Source: Trissonchulus latispiculum
Taxonomy: Eukaryota > Nematoda > Enoplea > Enoplida > Ironidae
Length of the DNA stretch: 64,000 bases
NCBI GenBank assembly: GCA_030248195.1
Contig: JASAND010003992.1
Span: 18,288-82,287 of the forward strand
Reading direction: 5' to 3'
Every line of letters begins with the position of its first letter. The stretch's first letter is position 1. The translations under genes were made by a program, and so were the position numbers. The notes below the pieces were generated by a model that had not been told where the DNA came from, ran no database searches, and saw only the letters and a list, made by a program, of their open reading frames with translations. Below, piece by piece: positions 12,370 through 24,033 of this stretch.

Positions 12370-12921
12370 CATAGGTGCACCAGGCTACAGTTTGCCCCCT
12401 GTGAGACCCCCCCCCCACGGAGAGGCCAGACCCCCCTCCCCCCCTATCCGACCTCAACTACTCCCCCCAAGCCGAGCTCAAACCCCCCTCCCCCCCAAAA
12501 TTGGGTGCAAACCAGGAAAAAAATGCGAAATTTTTGAAAAAATTTTTTGCAATTTCTGAAAATTTTTAAAAAAAATTCGAAAAAATGGCTATAAATCACA
12601 TATAAACAGCTAAAGATGGTTATTTATAGCAATTAAAAGGTAATATACGCAATTATAAACCACAATCTGGGCTAAATTAGGCATATTTTAGCACAAATTT
12701 GTCAATTTTCAAGCCCTATTTTCGCATACGAAAACTATTGACAGAAGCTTTTGAGTATGTTTAATGTACTGTACATCGAAAAAGGAGCATTTTTAGCTAA
12801 AAAAACTTGGGTACAGTTTAGGGGGTTCCCCCCTCCCCCGAATTTCGGATTTTGGTGGGGTCCCCCGAGCCAAATTTGGACCTTCTACTCCCCCCCAACC
12901 CAAGCAGGTGGTACACCTATG
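12370..12921. mobile_element. hAT-like element, CATAGGTG family, short copy
   Basis: It has a perfect 8-bp TSD, TATAAGTA (12362-12369 and 12922-12929), with ends CATAGGTGCACC and GGTACACCTATG. It is nearly colinear with the 10226-12082 copy but lacks the nested element found there. Interior C runs (for example CCCCCCTCCCCCC) are shared. No coding capacity. Confidence 0.82.
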
Positions 12922-13136
12922 TATAAGTATATATACCTAAATTTTTAGAGCTACGTCTTCCCCCTCCCCGACCCGAAATCCCATCAGCCTAGAGTCAAAA
13001 ATTTAACTGGCTTATACAAAATGGTATATATAATTTAAAAAAACACATTTTAGCTTAAATTCATTTTAAAACCGTGTAAAACGATAAAAAGAAGCTTGCT
13101 GTGGCGGAAAAACCATAACAATGCAGGAAATCATGG

Positions 13137-13454
13137 CTGGGCTTATTCTAGTGGGGGGGGGGGTGGGGGGCCCGCCATAAACACCCTCCCCTCCCCAAAA
13201 AAGTGGGAGCCCCTTTTGGTACCAACTTTTGCCCGGAAAAAATCGCTCAGAAGGCCCAATTTTCAAAAATTTTCCGGCTTCGCCGGAGATTTTTAGTCGA
13301 TTTTTGCCTATTTAAGCGCTATTTTTGCACTAAAAATGAACTTTTTTGGCGATTACTATAAAAATAGCGCTATTTTTAGCATGTTTTTTGAAAAATTTTC
13401 GCCCCCCCCAAGAATGACTCGCCCCCCGAGGCCCCCCCCCTAGAATAAGCCCAG
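13137..13454. mobile_element. CTGG-family homopolymer-rich element
   Basis: There is a perfect 15-bp TIR: CTGGGCTTATTCTAG at 13137 and CTAGAATAAGCCCAG ending at 13454. The flanks are CATGG and CATAG, a 5-bp TSD with one mismatch. The interior begins with a long G run and ends with C runs, and carries the hairpin CCGGCTTCGCCGG (13274-13286). No coding capacity. Confidence 0.75.
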
Positions 13455-14900
13455 CATAGGCTATATATATGTTTGACTCTTTCAATAGTTTTGGGGGAAC
13501 GTACCCCACTGGAAGGGGGATAGTCGAGCCGATGGCGCGAAGACTGGCCAAAAAGTGGGTATTTTTAGGATAAATGCTCAAAATGTTTGAAACAGTCCAA
13601 ATTTGTGCTTAAAGTCCAAAAGTCTTAGTTTGTCTAATCAGGCAACCTTACGTGTAAGCGAACTCTCCGCTGAAACGACCCCATTTGTGATCACAGATCC
13701 CAATTTGAAAGGGAAAGTCAACCAAATCAAATCAGTCAAATTCTTAGTTTAATCTTGCTCAGTTCATTACAAATTGCTCGTGTGCTTATACTAAATTCCC
13801 CATACTTTCATGTACCACACTTCATTTTGCTCGGTCGCCGACCCCCTAAAAAGTTTGGCTACCCCACCTTTGGCTTCGGTTAGGAAGTTCCTTGAAAACA
13901 TGACTTTGAAAACAAAACATGATAGCTGTAAGCCCACGAATAAGGGCGAATTCTCAATTATTGGGGAACTTTCCATCTTTTATGGACAAGCCATGGAACA
14001 GAAATGAATATGATCATGAGGAACCAATACGATATTTGTGTTCTCTATGCGCACAGTATTTCTTGACATTGCGCGAGGCATGAACCAACTTGAAAATTCA
14101 GATAGCTTTTGATATTTCAATTCTAAATTCAGTTTCAATACGTTCTGTTCAGTCTGGGCACCATGGTCTCCTAAAGTGGGCAGTCTTTGGTCAATCCATG
14201 GTTTGAAAGGACACACTTATGTTAAATACTCGCTACGCGAAGTGTATTTAAAAATCATTTTTAGTGATTTCTTCAATTCTACTGTGTGTGAACTTTGGCT
14301 TCGCTGCGTGAGTCGTCATGTAGACAAGGAACTAGTGAGTACAATATAGTCAGTTGATGTGTGTCTGTCGTACAGTACAGTCGGCCTTTAGAGCCCAACA
14401 TTTTATTAGCTGTGATTATGGTTTGCCAAGGTAAAGTGTAAGTTCCTTCATTAAAATATTTGTACGCCACCAACGACTATTGATGATTAGGTTAGACATA
14501 TCTTATTAGAGAGTTGAGCCCTATGATGAGTAGTATACTGATCCTGCAATAGATTCGCCTCACTAATTTCCGGTTTACCTCCGGACACTAAGCCGGAGGT
14601 TAATACCTATATTTTTATAATTAGCCAAAAATAAATACCTCTTCTGTGGTTCGTTTTCATTTTACATGACATTTTCGGTTACCTTAGAAGAGCTAGGGGC
14701 TTTCTTTACAGTTAGTCGGTTTTAATGATCTCTTCTTAATTTCATGCTAATCAACATTACTAGCAAAGCTAAAATTTCAATAACTAAATCCAGCACGCTT
14801 TCTTCTTTCGAATTTTCACAAAATAATTACCAGTTCTGTGGTTTGACCTCATTTTATACACCAAATTTTCAACCACATGGGAAGACTTCAGTGCAACTGC
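13455..14900. other. Unassigned DNA
   Basis: Frames longer than 60 codons exist on both strands but none resembles a known protein, and no splice-connected coding pattern was seen. 14,560-14,600 holds a short inverted repeat (ACCTCCGG / CCGGAGGT). Confidence 0.4.
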
Positions 14901-14934
14901 CAAGTTTTGTTACCTTCAATGGTTTCCGCTAATT

Positions 14935-16100
14935 ACTATTAATTAACATTGCTTAATTTCTCGCCAGAATGCGTTGAAATTCTGTTGTCTGTTTCGTACT
15001 TTTACTTTAACAATAGGGAAAGGGATTAATTTAATTACCCTTTCCATTTTGCGTAAACATTTGAGAAGCGGCGGTTCTCCCGCTCAATCCCGAAACCCCC
15101 CACCCCCCAAGCACATGTATCGTCCTGGCCTTCTCCCTAGTTTTCCTATAAAGGACGTCGCTATGCCCAAATTTTCCTCCCTTTCTATTTGGAATAACTA
15201 GTGCTTAGATCTAGTGCCACCTAAAATTTTTGGGTTTTAGATTAAGGGGAGGGTGAACTCCAGTTTCTCCCATAGCGTTCCTTCCTCTCTTTTCCCTTTC
15301 TTTCTAGTATTTTCCGTGATTTCTCTCTTTTTTTCGAGAATCAGTTCATGTATTTAAAAGGAGCCAGAGGTCCTCCCTGTCTAAAGAATCCCCCTTGAGA
15401 TTCCCTTTAAATAAATATAGCAATGTAATTTAAACTTGTGATTGATTCTGATTGTTGTAATATCTGTCCTGATATTACCTGGGTCGCATGGATTCTCGAC
15501 AGAGAATCCACTTTGAAACCGCATTGGGCTTTTGGACCCTAAAAAGTTTCAAAAAATCATGCTCAACTTACGTTCAATGGATTCAAATTGCTTTTCTAAA
15601 ATAACAACTCACACTTTCCTTTCAAAATGGCTTCTTAGGGAGATTTCCTGGACCCAGGAAATATGAAGGGTTAAACCTTTAACTGAGGTTTTAACTAATT
15701 TGATTCAGGTCCTCCTTGAGCTTGTTACTATCTGGCCTGCCTTGCTGCCTTGGATCAGCCGCTGCTGCTAGCCTGTTGCTTCCTAGATTCCTTCGACCCT
15801 GGTTTGGGTTGGACCCAGGTATGCCGATCAGACTGCCATGGATCCTTGCCGCTCTCCCAGGATTCTGCTGCTTCCAGTTTCTGGATTAGATCTCGGAGCC
15901 TTGTGGTTTGTCAGTGTGAGGAGCCTTGCCGTTCTTCCTGGCCCCTGCTGCTCTGATCAATCCTGTGGATCCTTTCCCTCTCCCTCCTTTCTCACTCTCT
16001 CTCTCCCGGAAGCCACAGGTACGAGACCTAAGTCTCGTCTTTCTTAGATCCTCTTTCGAGTTAAACAGTCTACTCAGTGCGTGGGGTTGAGTGCACTCCA
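14935..16100 (+). repeat. Dispersed repeat, inverted relative at 38.9-40.5 kb
   Basis: Several blocks match the reverse complement of 38,900-40,470 in colinear order: the AGGGAAAGGGATTAA block near 15,016; TTGTAATATC...GATATTACCTGGGTCGC near 15,455-15,486; and TTTCCTGGACCCAGGAAAT near 15,645. An AATAAA lies at about 15,410. The layout could be an LTR plus leader of a retroelement, but no coding region or TSD was found, so that is only a guess. Confidence 0.5.
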
Positions 16101-16694
16101 TCTTTGTCCCTCGGTCAAGACAGGGTAATTTGTCCGATACCTGTGAGGCTTTGACCTTTGATCCAGAAGATCAGGTGATTTAGCCGACACCTCCAGAATT
16201 GACCCTTGAAGTGATCCAAAGTGCACTGTCTTCCCCACTGAGTCTTGCCTCCATCGACTGATACTACTCTCCAACTTCAGCCATCTCTCGGCTTTAAGAA
16301 ACTGTTTCAAGGTGCCAAACTTTAGGATTATGGGTTCAGAGTTGGGACCATCCCGAAGACATGTCTCTTCCTTTTCTTAAACTGTCTGTCGTCTGTAAAT
16401 CGTGCCTTTGAGGGTACAAAACTCTTTTGTACTGTAATTCTTGGGGAAGTCTAAAAGACCGTCTAACCTTTCAAAAATTGTCTAGCTTTGCTTTCTATTG
16501 CCCTCGTTGTTCTTTAACTTTAATCACTTGTTAAACTGTGTTTGCCTCTTTCGTCATTCACTGTCAACCCTACTAAATATTACTCTAAATTTGATCGTCT
16601 GCTAGTAACTTCTTGTTCATTAAATTCTGTAGGATGTACATCTGACTTTTCTAGGCCCAGTTGACTAGTTAGTTAGGACAGCTTTACTGGGTAG

Positions 16695-16775
16695 GAGTTG
16701 AGTACTGGTGGACTTGCCGACCGAAGTTGAGCATTGGTGGACTTGCAGTCAAAAGCGAATGTTGGTGGACCTGTA
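16695..16775 (+). repeat. Short tandem repeat, about 30-bp unit, three copies
   Basis: Words of the form GTTGAGTACTGGTGGACTTG recur three times with small changes between 16,695 and 16,775. The third copy is the most diverged. No function is inferred. Confidence 0.6.
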
Positions 16776-16925
16776 AATTAGATCTTTACAGCTGCTGCTT
16801 TCTCTAGCGAGAGTTGCCAGAGATTCGAACCAAGTTACTACAGTAAGACCCGTGAAGCATTTACGATCCCCATAAGGTGGACATCCCGGATCGGGCACGC
16901 ACTAAACCAGGCTGCTTGATTAAAC

Positions 16926-17562
16926 CATGAGTTTATAATAGGAAGAGTGGGACACTCAGCCCTTCCTAATGTTTTAAGCTTGCAATATGCTCGAAACATT
17001 AAGGCCAAAATCTCGGGGGGGCTTCATAGCGTGTAAACATAGCACGCTGACATTTTTCAAAAACGGGCGTTTTCGGTAAATTAAATACCATAACTTGAGC
17101 TAGGAAAGTCGTACAGCGATAATTTTTATATCATTATGTTGCGTAGAATGTGATCGTTTTAATGATATAAAAATTATATAGTTCGATTCTGGCTATCTCT
17201 TACAAATCTGGCAACAACGTAACACATTTTGAAGAAATGATGAAATTCCTAAAATTTCCGTGGAAAGGATGTTTTATTGCCGGATTTGTAAAAGATTACC
17301 TAAACCGAACTATATAATTTTTATATCGTTAAAAAGATCACATTCTACGCAACATAATGATATAAAAATTATCGCTGTACGACTTTCCTAGCTCAAGTTA
17401 TAGTATTTAATTTACCGAAAACGCCCGTTTTTGAAAAATGTCAGCGTGCTATGTTTACACGCTAAGAAGCCCCCCCGAGATTTTGGCCTTAATGTTTCGA
17501 GCATATTGCAAGCTTAAAACATTAGGAAGGGCTGAGTGTCCTACTCTTCCTATTATAAACTC
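16926..17562. mobile_element. Foldback MITE with 10-bp TSD (Mutator-like?)
   Basis: There are near-perfect inverted arms of about 250 bp. The left arm, from GAGTTTATAATAGGAAGAG (16929), mirrors the right arm ending CTTCCTATTATAAACTC (17562). The arms include CTCGGGGGGGCTTC / GAAGCCCCCCCGAG. The direct repeat TTGATTAAAC flanks it at 16916-16925 and 17563-17572; three extra bases (CAT) sit before the left arm. A 9-10-bp TSD with long arms is typical of Mutator-like foldback elements. There is no transposase. The transcript would form a very stable hairpin. Confidence 0.8.
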
Positions 17563-17572
17563 TTGATTAAAC

Positions 17573-18078
17573 GGATATAAGAGTTGCTTTGGCATCTCGC
17601 GTTCACCTGGCTGTAGTATTCCATAGTACCTCTCAGTATCAACTACTGTAGCCCATAAGTAAAAGTTAGTCATTGGTGAACTCTTTAACCTTTTTCTTTT
17701 AACCATTTTCACTGCACAAATTACAACGATTTTACCCAAAATAGTTTTTTCTGCGTTTTTAGCAATTTTAGCCAATGGATAAGGTATCGAGTGACGAAAT
17801 CAGTGTCTCCTGAAGAAATTTACTTCAGTCTGCAAAAATCTGAAAAAGTGCACTTCTTCAGAAATCTTGAATCTTGCCAAATTATCGATGCCCAAAATTA
17901 GTTTATTAAGTCTATTAATTGCAGTGATTCATTACATTCAGTCATTACAGGATCATACAGTCAGTTTTGACCCCATTCACTTTTCAGGCCTCCTTTAAAG
18001 ATCTTTCTTCTAATTGAACCAATTTTGGTCTTATAAATAAGAAAAGTACTAACGTAAAACTACAACGCATTGGCATTG
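17573..18078. other. 3' flank of SLC17-like gene
   Basis: AT-rich DNA downstream of the SLC17 stop codon on the minus strand, probably including its 3' UTR. A word near 17,817-17,860 (TTTACTTCAGTCTGCAAAAATCTG) resembles part of the TTAA elements near 43.5 kb. No gene was seen. Confidence 0.45.
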
Positions 18079-19884
18079 TCAGGTTCGTTTAATGTTTGAA
18101 TTATGTTCATGCTCAGACAGGAAAACATTCGTTTCACGGTACGTGGCATTCATGTCCCAAGCAGCAGGTAAGTTCTGATTATGAAAAAAGCCTACATAGA
18201 AGACATTTACTAATACCATGATACCAGCATTAATGTAAAAGGCATAGTTCCACTGTTCTTCGGTAGCATCGGCAGTAATCCATCCTACTAAATATGGCAT
18301 GAGTATTGCTGCACCAAAGCTGGCCTGAGTTGCTAGACTCGTTAGTATAGTACAAAACGTTGGTGTTAAGTCTGTAATAGACCTAAAGAATCCTCCAATC
18401 ATCAGAGAAATGCAGAAGGACGATGCATTCAACAACAATACAACCAGAGCTATGCTGTTAGTATTTACCATTGTTATAAAAGTCAGTAGCAAAGTCAACC
18501 CAAAAAAGGCCACACTATTGAAAATTAGAGGTCTCTTTGTTGTCGTAATACATGATATTTTGTCAACCAAAATTCCAGCTGCAGGCCGGCCAATTACTTG
18601 GACTAGGGACGGCAAGCTTGAAAGGAATCCATTGCTTGCTACCTCAAGATTAAAAACTTCCTTGAAGTAAAGAGGTGTGAACTGCAAAATGAAAAAGTTA
18701 ATCCAGCGTTGGCCTATAAAGCACAGAATGATGGCATATACGGGACCTGATTTTATCATTGATCGCCATGGAATAGAGGGCTTTGATTTCTGACACTGCT
18801 GAGTTTGATGTTGTGATAGGTAGCTTAATTCTACTTTCGAAATATATCTATTTGTGGATGGAGTGTTGGAGAAAAGCCACACCCACACAGCTACCCAGAC
18901 TAGTGAAACAAAAGCCCAAACATAAAAGATGTACATCCAGCCAATGGTTGAACAGAGGACACCAGCACTTCCCATACTAGTTAGAAGACCCAAGCTGTAT
19001 CTGAAATCAACCTAAAGTCTAGAACTATACCAAGTACTAAATGTTCTTGCGATTTAGTATAGCTGCTTTGGATGGTCGGAGTTCTCAGTCCGAGATACAG
19101 AACAAAATGATACAAACTGAGACCACATTTAATATTGCTCCTGAAAATAAATAACATTAATTAAAAAATTTCATAGAAACTTTAAGACAGACCTACACAC
19201 AATAATTACCACAAACATACCACCTTTCAGACGATAAATTCGCCCCAAATCAAACCCTAATTAAACACCCAACTCATATAGGTTAAACGTAACGTTTCCT
19301 TATACAGCCGGCTTGCAAACAGTTCCTACTTACCCTGCACCAGCAATGCCGATAATTGTTGACCTTTCTGAACTTGTGCCCCAGACAACAGAGGATCGGA
19401 TCACAATTGGCCAGTACAAGGAAAATCCAGCTCCAAGTACGAAACGACAAATCCATAGCCATTCCCAGCCCATACTTGCAGCGGCGGGACTTAACCCCAA
19501 AGATAATAGAGATAAAAGAAACGTAACTACAACAGCCAGTTTGCTTCCAACTCGATGAATGAACCAGCTGCCAAAAAATAACGCAGTAAATGCTCCCCAG
19601 TTTGGAGCACTTAGCAAACTGGACTGGACTGTTCTGTCCCATGAGAACTGCGCTGGCTTCCAAAATGAATCAACAAGATTTTCCGATTGATTGGCTACAT
19701 TTCTGGAGACGTTGATCATACATACTATGGCGAAATTTAGACTGCCCTGACCAGCTCCTGGTATCACTGCAAAACCGCTGCATAAAAGTAGAGTGATCAG
19801 AAATCGAAAAGATCCCACAAATCGGTTAGCAGCAATAGATGGTGTATTGGAATGGGGCGTGACGTTTCTAACAAGCTCTGTCAT
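18079..19884 (-). CDS. SLC17-family anion transporter (sialin/vesicular type), two exons
   Basis: Major-facilitator membrane carrier of organic or inorganic anions; SLC17 members act at lysosomes, synaptic vesicles or the plasma membrane. Minus-strand exon 1 is 19884-19334 and exon 2 is 19000-18079, joined by a 333-bp GT-AG intron within a Gly codon; total 490 aa, the usual length. After a short N-terminus comes TM1, then a loop with N-glycosylation sites NVS and NQS, as in SLC17. FSWDRTVQSSLLSAPNWGAF fits the FxWD...G segment of the family leading into TM2. Further helices continue to the C-terminus. NTPSTNRYISKVELSYL matches the family's P..HP.IS..E..YI segment between TM6 and TM7. Start at the first Met of the frame. 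Family membership is judged from these patterns; the substrate cannot be told, and another MFS subfamily is possible. Confidence 0.83.
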
Positions 19885-20346
19885 GATTGTTCTATAAAAG
19901 CAGTATTAGTTTATCTGCTGAAATTCGTGCGTGAATGTTTGTTTTGTTCAATGCTTTTATCTCGGTTAAGTGTGCGGTATAGCCGTTATCAAAATTAGCT
20001 CAGAATGAACTGTACTACTGCAACAGCAATTGTGCCAATAGTTAGCAAAAACCTATTCCCGCTTGTATTATATCATGAAGGGGGCCCGTCCCGTCCGCGT
20101 CGTATTATTTTGAGTGAATTGCCGTTGAAATTCATATTAGCAAAAATTATTCATTAGAGTTATAAGTGCCAAAACTGCGCGCTGTTTTACTGCATTTGTT
20201 AGTGTATTGTTTCTAAGAAAAAATGGTTCAATCGCAAATTTCAGCTTGCAGAAGACATTTTTGCTTAAAACTCACAACGTGGTCATCCTCGAGCATGTGT
20301 GAACCTATTTTTATTTTCCCATGTTGTTGAGAAATAACAAGTTACG
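19885..20346. other. Upstream region of SLC17-like gene
   Basis: This holds the 5' flank of the minus-strand gene. No recognised promoter motif or further exon was seen. Confidence 0.4.
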
Positions 20347-22583
20347 CTAGAACAAATTGACAGAAATAAACGTTAGCAATGGAAAAGTTAGCACCAGCTG
20401 CATTTTGTGACTCTGAGATGGTTTGTTTTCTTGCGGTGAAGGTAGTGTTGGCGAAGAGAGAGGAGAAATCCATGATCCCGAGTAAGCGCTTAGCGGTTTT
20501 TGGTTTGCGTTGGGGTCTTCTTGATGCGGTTCCTGTGGGGCAGGGCGGGGAGGGGGTGCAGAATCCGCCAAATTCCCGAGGTAAAGGGGTAGGAATCGTT
20601 TGAGATCAGGGGGTGGGGCTTCGTCTTCACATCACTCGACCTGCCCCATATCAAGCCAGATGAGCGGGAGGCCAGGGCCCAATGCTGGCTAGATCGGCGG
20701 TTTTGGCGATTTTGAGCTCCCTCAGAGGTAGCTCGGGGTTGTAGGAAGAGGGGCATGGATTTTCTGCATCGTGGTGAGACAGTCCTCGAACTAGTAGGAC
20801 GATCCAGGGTGGGGTTTTGTTTTCTTGGATGCTGCCGGTCAGTCGGGCCAGCTGTTCCTGGTATTTTTCTACTGGGCACGACTTCGAACTTATTTTTTCA
20901 ATGGGGTCGGAACCGTCCAACTGTACCTTGGGGGTCGCGGGGTCTACCATCGGCACTTAAATCGGAGCCAAGGCGAATATGGGCAGAAGGTCCAGGCACC
21001 GCAGTACTTCCACGACTGGATCCACGGACGGGAGGAGGGGGTCGGGGGATCGGGTCACTCTGGGTTTACTATCAAATGGATCACCATCAGGGGGACGGTT
21101 ATCCATAATATATGCACCCACAAAGAACACAATTTACCAGTTTAGCTAAATGCATATATCCGATTTTTGGATAGGACTTGCGTACGATGGGATTTTTCTG
21201 GGCAAGATATACGTATACACAAATGAATCGGGGCTTTTTCTAGCAAGGGACACGAAACTCCAGGGGGTCCGTACGTATACGGGGACAAAAACCGCTATTT
21301 GGATCAGGCACCAAACTTGTCCCGGAATTGGCATGGAATCAGACCACTGAGGCAATAATCCACTGGATGGACACTGGATCTACATAGGATTTGATTCCGG
21401 GACAGGCCCAAAATCAACAAGAAAATTTTTGAAAAATTCTATTTTCCCTCCCAAACATTTTGTGGGTGGGGGGTTGCTGGATTAGGTTGGGGGAGGCGCA
21501 AACGTTTGCTAGTTGTAGGAAAATTTCTTGGGGTGGAGGACCAAAAAATGTTTAGGTTCGGGGGAGCAATAATTTGACAAAATCTTGCGAAAAACGTGAG
21601 GAGCTTAGACTTGGCAGCCTGGTGTAAATGGTGCAGCCGGGAATTTAATCGCTCTGCTAAGCACCACTACTTAGGACTGGCGCAATGGTCGCAACCTTAA
21701 GACTGCGAGTGGAGATTTGTCCAGGCGGCTCTCGCTACGCTGACCAAAGGGGGACTGGATAATTTTTCGGGGATGCCAACGGGGCCCCAGATAAAGTTTG
21801 GGAGATAATTTAGACACCATAAAATTTAGACTCAACTACAATTAAATTCCGGGCTAATCCCAGAATTCTACCTAGTGTGGAATATCAGTCAATCAGACAT
21901 GTTAAGATCCTAAATCTACAGTAACCAATAGAACTTTACAGTAATTCTATAATATTTCTACAATAATCTTGCAGTATCTCTACCTAAGAGATCAAGTCTA
22001 GTAAATAAAAAGTTATTCAAAATTAATTAAGCAAAGCTGGAGACAACTGGACCGTTTAATTATAAAATTTCGAGGCAAACGATCACAAAATAAAACCACC
22101 TGGGCTACCCAAGGTGGTGGCAAGTTATATGCAACGGGCTACCCGACTGCAAAATAACAATAAACAATAAGGGGAAATGACAATTAAATGGGGGGGACAA
22201 CAACAATAAACGGGGAGGGCAATGGGACGAGCAAAAACGGGGAAGAAGGCTTGCTAGCAAAAACGTACCCAGAAAATTGGGGACAACCCAATTGGAGAGA
22301 AGGGGAGGGGGAAAGGGAATGTTAGAAGCTAAGTAGAAACAACAGGGAAAATATTTAAACTCCAAACAAGGGGTTAGGCGGGTGAAGGTTAGCGAAATTT
22401 TTAAGAGAGAGGAAATATAAAGGGAACTCTTGAAAACAAGGGAAATCACTATAGGATGGGCCCACAAAATTTTTAAGACCGACCTGACGCGAAAAAATTT
22501 AAATCCCAGCTGACTAACGGATGGTGTGATTATGAAAGCAAAAGATTGTTATGCGTTGGGAACGGGAGGGTCTATCTTCGGCA
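20347..22583. other. Unassigned, locally G-rich DNA; possible decayed element
   Basis: Between 20,490 and 21,060 both strands have frames of about 100 codons with a biased, G-rich composition. The minus-strand frame at 20956-20651 is the most protein-like but was not recognised. From 21,400 to 22,480 there is only non-coding DNA with purine-rich runs and an inverted motif (CCACC...GGTGG at 22,098-22,117). A decayed retroelement is possible; I found no LTR pair. Confidence 0.35.
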
Positions 22584-22588
22584 AGCCA

Positions 22589-22858
22589 TGTCGTTTCGAT
22601 CAAACGATATTTTTGAACTTTTGGTTTCCGGATGAAACTGGTTTTGGTTTAATGGGTTAACATTTTCTGAATAATGTATTTTTCTTCGAACTTATGGACT
22701 TGGTTTGGATCCAACTTTTGGTTTTGCATGATCGACCAAGTAGAAACGAAAAGACTATAAAATCTCGTGTTTGGAACTTGTTGATCACACTTTCTGAATT
22801 CTTGGAATAAATCTGGTTTTGGGATCTTTTGTCGACTAAGCTTCCGACTGACACAACA
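22589..22858 (+). repeat. 5' LTR of BEL/Pao element
   Basis: It starts TGTCGTTTCGATC and ends CTGACACAACA, and is nearly identical to 34721-34991. A TATAAAA-type word lies near 22,757. It is followed at once by ATTTTTGGTAGCAGAGC. Confidence 0.92.
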
Positions 22859-22863
22859 ATTTT

Positions 22864-22881
22864 TGGTAGCAGAGCTGCTAA
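22864..22881 (+). other. Probable primer-binding site
   Basis: TGGTAGCAGAGCTGC begins six bases after the 5' LTR, the expected place and the expected TGG start for pairing with a tRNA 3' CCA end. I could not assign the tRNA. Confidence 0.6.
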
Positions 22882-23004
22882 CTATCTACGTTATGACTTT
22901 GCATCATCTTTGCTGTGGGACGGCCTATGGATATTCTTCATTTTGTTGAACTACTTCACCTGCTCACTTCAGTTCAACTGCACATTCAGGTGTGCCACTA
23001 CAAT

Positions 23005-24033
23005 ATGGCATCAATTTCACAAGCTCTGCTTCCGCTTCGCCGAGAGCTTGACAACTGCCGCAAAGCTAAGCCCGAAATTCAATTGCACTTCGACAACGCT
23101 GATGAAAGAAATGCCCATTTGGACCAACTGATCAGCTACAGTGATACACTCACTGTAAGAAGGGACACCTTCAAAGACGTTCAACGACAATTTCTGGGCC
23201 ATTAATGGACCGGCGAAACAGATGTCAATGCGGCTGAACAACAATCAGAACATGACTCAGAATTGATCACAGTGGATGATGCTGCTCTAATTGAGCTCAA
23301 CTCTGCAATACGACAACTTTCGACTCAGCTAAATCGAGAAAAGGAAGAAGCAAAAGCTGACGCTGATCGTGCTGCCCTAAGGGAAGCAAATCAACCTATG
23401 GCTGCCGTGCTGCGACAGACACAACGGGTGTCCGGTGTTGCTGCAGCAACGAAGTTGCCTAAGCTGACACTTCCGCCTTTTGACGGCAACATTCTGAATT
23501 GGCAGAATTTTTGGGACCGCTTCAAGGTAACTGTTCACAACATCCATTCTCCGACTGCAGTCGACAAAATAAATTTTCTGGTAGTACAACTAACTGCGGA
23601 TGCCGCAAATACTATCTCTGGTCTGGCCATCACTGAAGCGAATTACTCAGCAGCTATCAATATGTTAAACGAGCGGTACGGAAATATCGACTTGATAATT
23701 GATGCTCACTACACTGCATTAGCTGATTTGCCACAAGCTCTGAAATTGAAGAACCTTCGATCCGTCATGGACAAGGTGGAACAACATTTGAACGGTTTAC
23801 ACGCCTTAGGCGAAGATGTCAATCATCGCCATTTTTCTACGCAGATAAGATCAAAGCTGCCACCATCAGTGCTGGTTCAAATGGAAAAGGAGCGGCAAGA
23901 GGATGCAGAAGAGTGGAATGTTGATAAGCTAAAGAGAACACTTAAGACAACATTTGCAAATTTGCGAAACAGCTTACCAAAACCACAACTCTTCCACTGC
24001 ATAGCAAACGTCGCAGCAGCTGAATCCTGCTAA
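23005..24033 (+). pseudogene. BEL/Pao gag, with internal stop
   Basis: Structural polyprotein that would pack element RNA. Reading from Met at 23005 there is an in-frame TAA at 23203-23205, after which the same frame runs on to 24033. A coiled-coil-like acidic/basic stretch (about 23,290-23,380) precedes the DUF1759 region. The LPPFDGNILNWQNFWDRF motif is at about 23,470-23,525, followed by INFLVVQL and INMLNERYGN. The stop at 24031-24033 overlaps the next frame's ATG (TAATG). Whether the first stop is a mutation or a sequence error cannot be told. Confidence 0.88.

Noticed and set aside
16800..16850. A possible tRNA T-arm word (GGTTCGAATC on the minus strand, near 16,820).
   Set aside because: The stem around it does not pair, and no anticodon or acceptor arm could be placed.
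18410..18980. Plus-strand frames across the SLC17-like gene.
   Set aside because: Antisense to a clear membrane-transporter exon.
20490..21145. Overlapping frames of about 100-130 codons in a G-rich stretch.
   Set aside because: Neither strand gives a recognisable protein, and no splice-linked continuation was found. Kept only as a note.
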